Assembly: GCA_036768485.1 (NCBI GenBank)
Contig: JAVLUZ010000768.1
Location: forward strand, 1-64,000
Length of the DNA: 64,000 nucleotides
Origin: Mermis nigrescens
Taxonomy: Eukaryota > Nematoda > Enoplea > Mermithida > Mermithidae
Reading direction: 5' to 3'
The stretch's first letter is position 1, and each line of letters opens with the position of its first letter. The notes beneath the pieces were generated by a model that worked only from the letters and a program-made list of their open reading frames with translations, was not told the DNA's origin and did not search any database. Both the position numbers and the translations under genes were made by a program. Below, piece by piece: positions 60,253-64,000 of the stretch.

Positions 60253-61946
60253 CATAGGCGTAGCCAGGGGGTGCATTGGGGGCACATTCCCCTCCCCCCG
60301 GAATTTTTCAGAAATATTGTTGATTTTTTTGTTGCAATAATGTGTGTCCAGAAAACTGAGTTAGGCAAAAACGTCAAAATTTTTCGGCGCTTCGCGCCGA
60401 GTCATATTATTTATTGTTATATAGATCCAATGAATTTAAAAGCTTGAATCAGCTAAAATAATCCAGCACTTCACATCACTGTAGTAATTTAATGCACTAT
60501 TTGTTCGCTGAATGAAACTGTGCATGCTTGTTGAGCATAAAAGTGCGAAAATGATTGTGTACCAGTTTGTCTATTCTCTGCTTTCTTTGTCTTTCCTTAC
60601 AAGGACACATAATCCCATTTTAAATGAAAGGAATGGCCAAATTTTCTTATGTTTCTGCGCATTTCCTCTTTTCTGAACTACATCTTGTTAATAAGAAGGC
60701 CACACATGGGCCTGAAAACGGTAAGAACAGAATTTTCATTGATACATTTTTCTATATCTTATTGGCAGCGACCCTTTGCTGCACTATGTAATTAGCAACG
60801 GTCGAAAAACGCATTTCAGCTCAGAAGTTTTGTGCAATGTAGGAGTTCATCATGAGGGCTTAGTGCAAAAAAGGACTATCTGCAATTTTTCAAAATCAGG
60901 TTCTCGGACGGCGCCATAAGCATTAGGGGTGCATCTAAAAGTGCTATGAAGGCCTATATGCGAAAATTAATATTATCTTGTCCACGTCTATTGATTATCA
61001 CAGATAGGCCCTTTTAGCACTTTAAGATGCACCCCAGTAGCACATGAAGCCACCTGAGAACCCAATCATGAAAAAATGCAGTTAGCCTTTTTTGGCACTA
61101 AGCCCTCGAATTGTAAGTGTTTTTGGGCTTGATAACCGAGATTTGGCCGATTATGCGAAACGTTACTATTTACAATAAGATCTTTTTTCTAGAAAATTTT
61201 CCGGGACTATGCCCCGGACCCCCCTGGCAACGTTTGAGCGCACCACCCCAGACCCTCGCAGCCGTAAAATCTCGTTGTTCATGTGCAACGAGATTTTAGG
61301 GAGAACAAGCCAGGTAAAAAAGTTGGGAATTTCTGAAAATTTCCGGCGTTTCGCGCCGGCATTAATTTGTCTGTTTTGTATGATTTAAGCGGTATAAATT
61401 GAGTTTAAAGTGCAAAAACGTCAAAATTTTCCGCGCATAGCGCCGCCAGTTACTGTTCTTTCTTTTTGTAAAGCTCCAGCATTGCGTTTAAAAGCCTGAA
61501 TCACTCAAAATATCTTCAGACAAAGTTAGTAATTCGCAATTTTATTGTTAGAAAGTTGAACTGACGAAATTGTTTTGTACAAATTTGATAATTTTCTGCT
61601 CTGTCAGACTATTAATATTCACAGAGCTACAAAATGTTAAGGGCGGTAAAAAATGACTAAATTTCTTGGCAATTTGCGCCACTTATGATTTCCGATTCGT
61701 TTGTCAATAGAAAAGCCGTAAATTCTACATGGAAAGGGTAGAAATTCCAAAATTTTCGGCACTTCGCACCTTTTTACACCTTTTGTATATTTGATCGTTA
61801 GAAACCCATAAATTAGCTAGGCTACACTGCTAAAGGTCGAAAAACTCAGCTTTACTATACGATAACGTTACTGGCATTCGATGCAAAAGTAATCTTTAAA
61901 ATTTTTTGTTCATGCCCCCCGAACCAAAATCCTGGCTAAGCCTCTG
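60253..61946. mobile_element. hAT-like non-autonomous element, family M3
   Basis: Ends are CATAGGCGTAGCCAGG and, reversed, CAGAGGCTTAGCCAGG. Flanks GTACTTAC (60245-60252) and TTACTTAC (61947-61954) match at 7 of 8. It contains four hairpin modules of the GGCGCTTCGCGCC type (60386, 61345, 61432, 61758) and a nested fold-back at 60850-61120. No transposase frame is visible. Confidence 0.8.
60850..61120. repeat. Fold-back (inverted repeat) inside family M3 element
   Basis: Arms of about 105 bases, roughly 60855-60960 and 61008-61118. The left arm has GAGGGCTTAGTGC, AAAAAAGG, GGTTCTCGG and GGGGTGCATCTAAAAGTGC. The right arm carries the reverse complements of these. The loop is about 50 bases. 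Confidence 0.8.
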
Positions 61947-61982
61947 TTACTTACTTATACACATTAGGTAAGTACATATAAC

Positions 61983-62207
61983 TATAGTCCGTTTCAATAA
62001 ACTTTGAGGTTTTTGAAAAAATTTAAAATGTTTGCAAAAGTGGTTTATATTATAGTTGTGATATTCTACGGTAGGTATATCGAGTTATGGTGAGACGCTT
62101 GCTATTGCCAAAGCGCATTACTGTATCAATAGTTTAAACCACTTTTGTAGCCTGATTCATGCGAATTAAATTCAAAAGAAAACCTCAGTTAAATGAAACA
62201 AACTATA
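61983..62207. mobile_element. Tc1/mariner-like MITE
   Basis: Inverted ends of about 65 bases with TATAGTCCGTTTCA on the left and, reversed, TATAGTTTGTTTCA on the right. Both continue to GAGGTTTT and AAAAGTGGTTTA. TA dinucleotides flank both ends. Confidence 0.65.
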
Positions 62208-62968
62208 CATATGTATGTACATAGTGATTATGCATGATAACTTTATTGCGTTTTTTCAATAAAGTATGCTACTAAAAGTCAAGTATCTTCAAATATAATT
62301 ATTCAGAAATCTGGAACTGATAGATTTCCAGATATTCTCTGTCAGATATACAAAATCACATTTGGTTACAATACAACCCAATGAGCGCCAAAAGCAAATA
62401 TTGCCTTTTGATCGAGCCGGGGATAAAATTGTTAGCTTTGTTGAGCAAGACTTAGTGATGATATTAATGTTACAGTAAACCAAAAAATAACTTAATTTGA
62501 GACTTTGATAACGATTACGAGCACATTTGCAAAGAATTCTTAAACTTTGTCTGTTTACCATGTGCACAACATGGCCATTAACTCCTGAACCCTCACATCT
62601 GGATGTGTAGCAATTTAGAGCATTTTATTCATACTTTTTTTCTCACAAATTATGCTCGAGTCATTTATTCACTTTCACAATAAAACACGATACGAATCTT
62701 TAATAGATTTATCTCTAGACGCATTATTTTGTTGATAGGAGGAATTATTGCCCAAAAATGCATTAAAAAACTTGAAAATCAGCAATTTTTCTGAAACTTT
62801 ATACCTCTAAGTTTCTAAAGGGTCTTGCTTTATTTCTATTGCATAGCAAAGCTCTAACGCCAGTTCAGTCATCAAGCATTTTCTCTTCTATTGCTTACCA
62901 GGAAAAGGGAGTAGTTTTGCTAAATTATCTTTTTGTAGATCTGTCAATAACAGGATAGATAATCCACT
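62208..62968. other. Gene-free stretch, 3' flank of the minus-strand Ly6-type gene
   Basis: A minus-strand open frame (62289-62567) has no recognised domain. No other feature was seen. Confidence 0.35.
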
Positions 62969-63171
62969 TCAGCAAGTTCGAACACACATGGTATTCACAA
63001 TCAAAAGCACAAAAGTACCTGTTAAAAACAAACACAAAAATATAATCATGATTAAGTAATTTGTGGACATGGTTTCGATGGATCTATCGTCTAATCGATT
63101 TATTCCTCTACTGTCAGTTCGCAGCGGTCTTTGAATCTTATTGCTAAAATTATGCGGCGAGCTATTCCGTT
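62969..63171 (-). CDS. Last exon of the minus-strand Ly6-type gene: stem and membrane anchor
   Basis: Starts after a strong acceptor, TTTTCTATTTCTAG, and reads AA|CGG, so it needs one base from the exon before. The exon ending at 63524 supplies exactly one base (A). The joined codon is AAA and the frame stays open to the stop. The exon encodes a polar stem beginning RNSSPHNFSNKIQRPL and a hydrophobic end (NYLIMIIFLCLFLTGTFVLL). The latter fits a GPI signal or a transmembrane segment, as in the plus-strand relative. Confidence 0.75.
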
Positions 63172-63523
63172 CTAGAAATAGAAAAGTAAAAAACTGCACC
63201 ATGCGGAAGCGAGACTTCTTCCAAACAATATTTACTTACGTTTGTATTGTTCTCTAAGCGTGTTTGTCAAAAAATACAATGCATCCAACAAAGCAGTTCG
63301 AAGAAAAACTCAGTAAGTTTAATAAACTTTAGGTAGGTAGGTACAATAAATTTTCAGGTCAAAAGTGTTCGATTCTGGATGAAAAAACAAAGTAAGCCAA
63401 ATTATTTGGAAGAAATCATTGCTTGCCTCAAAAAATGACAGCCCTACATATCCAATTCCAAAATAATATTTTCCCCTTTATAAGGAATACTTCAGAATAT
63501 TTGAAATAATGAGCACATGTTAC

Positions 63524-63709
63524 TTGTTTGAGCATCAAGCAGATTTTTACGCAGACCAATGCCTGCTTTGATTAATTCGGCTTCGGAATTGCATTCGTCA
63601 AAAATACAATAACACTGAACACTTTGAACGCCGTCGGGGTAAGTGATAAGGCATTCTGATCGGAACTTTCTTTGCACACTACATGCCTTTTTAACAACCA
63701 TTCTTGTCA
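63524..63709 (-). CDS. Ly6/uPAR-type exon with CxC(x4)CN motif (minus strand)
   Basis: Starts after TTTTTTCTTAG in phase 1 and ends at CAA before the donor GTAACATG, also leaving phase 1. The peptide runs KKACSVQRKFRSECLITY, then VQCYCIFDECNSEAELIKAG. It shares CYC(x4)CNS(D/E)xEL with the plus-strand gene, so the two are paralogues. Read through the donor, the frame would stop 10 codons later without an anchor, which favours splicing to 63171. Upstream exons are expected beyond 64000. Confidence 0.8.
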
Positions 63710-63729
63710 CTAAGAAAAAATACATTTTT

Positions 63730-64000
63730 TAGAAACGCGGATTTAGAGGGGGGCAGGGGCGGCCGCCTCCTATTATGAAAATAAAGTTGTTGCAATAGAG
63801 AATAATGTGTAATTTTTATGATTATAACCATTTTTATGACGATTTTCCAACATTTTCCGGCGCTTCGCGCTGGGTAGTACCTACTCATTAGTGACATTTA
63901 CTGACTTCCTTGTTGCTCTATAAACTTTATTTTTTTACAACATTTTTTTATTTTTTGCACTCATTTCGCGCGTTTATCGTCGAAAACGTTCAAAATTTTC
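63730..64000. mobile_element. Repeat related to family M2/M3, cut by the window end
   Basis: Begins near ACGCGGATTTAGAGGGGGG and has a hairpin module GGCGCTTCGCGCT at 63859 preceded by CATTTTCC. The window ends in CAAAATTTTC, the usual lead-in to another module. Confidence 0.5.

Noticed and set aside
62289..62567. 92-codon minus-strand frame
   Set aside because: No domain, no splice context, and composition like the surrounding AT-rich DNA.

Overview
The window looks like AT-rich nuclear DNA from an invertebrate animal. It has spliced exons with clear GT/AG boundaries, long microsatellites, animal-type DNA transposons, decayed LINEs and a eukaryotic 5S rRNA cluster. I cannot name the species. 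No bacterial operons, phage or CRISPR are present. Most open frames in the window are shadows of repeats; real coding sequence is a small fraction.

Region 1 (1-30 kb): a small secreted PAN/Apple-like protein is encoded by a signal-peptide exon (2821-2880) and a six-cysteine exon (8801-9046). A near-identical copy of the second exon lies inverted at 26996-27241. Between them are an isolated terminal exon of an unrecognised protein (16444-16641), two decayed LINE fragments (20.1-21.0 kb endonuclease, 24.9-25.9 kb reverse transcriptase) and many hAT-type DNA transposons with 8-bp target duplications, several nested in one another. One 2.95-kb hAT-like element (4052-7005) contains two minisatellites in opposite orientation.

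Region 2 (30.4-56.6 kb): a large tandem array bounded by an (ATT)n and an (AG)n microsatellite. Its units of about 4.4-5.8 kb carry a 5S rRNA gene on the minus strand. They also carry a 5S half-gene fused to a constant new 3' tail, clusters of short palindromes, and the last exon of a SET-domain (KMT5A-like) gene on the plus strand. There are seven 5S copies, six half-genes and six SET exons. Two unit types (A and B) form a higher-order repeat of about 14.7 kb. Only one SET copy (52426-52717) keeps an unbroken frame. The last unit, next to a 115-base N gap, is full of small indels and may be poor sequence.

Region 3 (57.2-64 kb): parts of two related Ly6/uPAR-type surface protein genes face each other. 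One is a last exon on the plus strand (58261-58586). The other is two exons on the minus strand (63524-63709 and 62969-63171) whose splice phases match. Their 5' exons lie in the gap or beyond the window. Between them are further hAT and mariner-like elements. A recurrent hairpin module, GGCGCTTCGCGCC preceded by AAAATTTTC, is scattered through these repeats.
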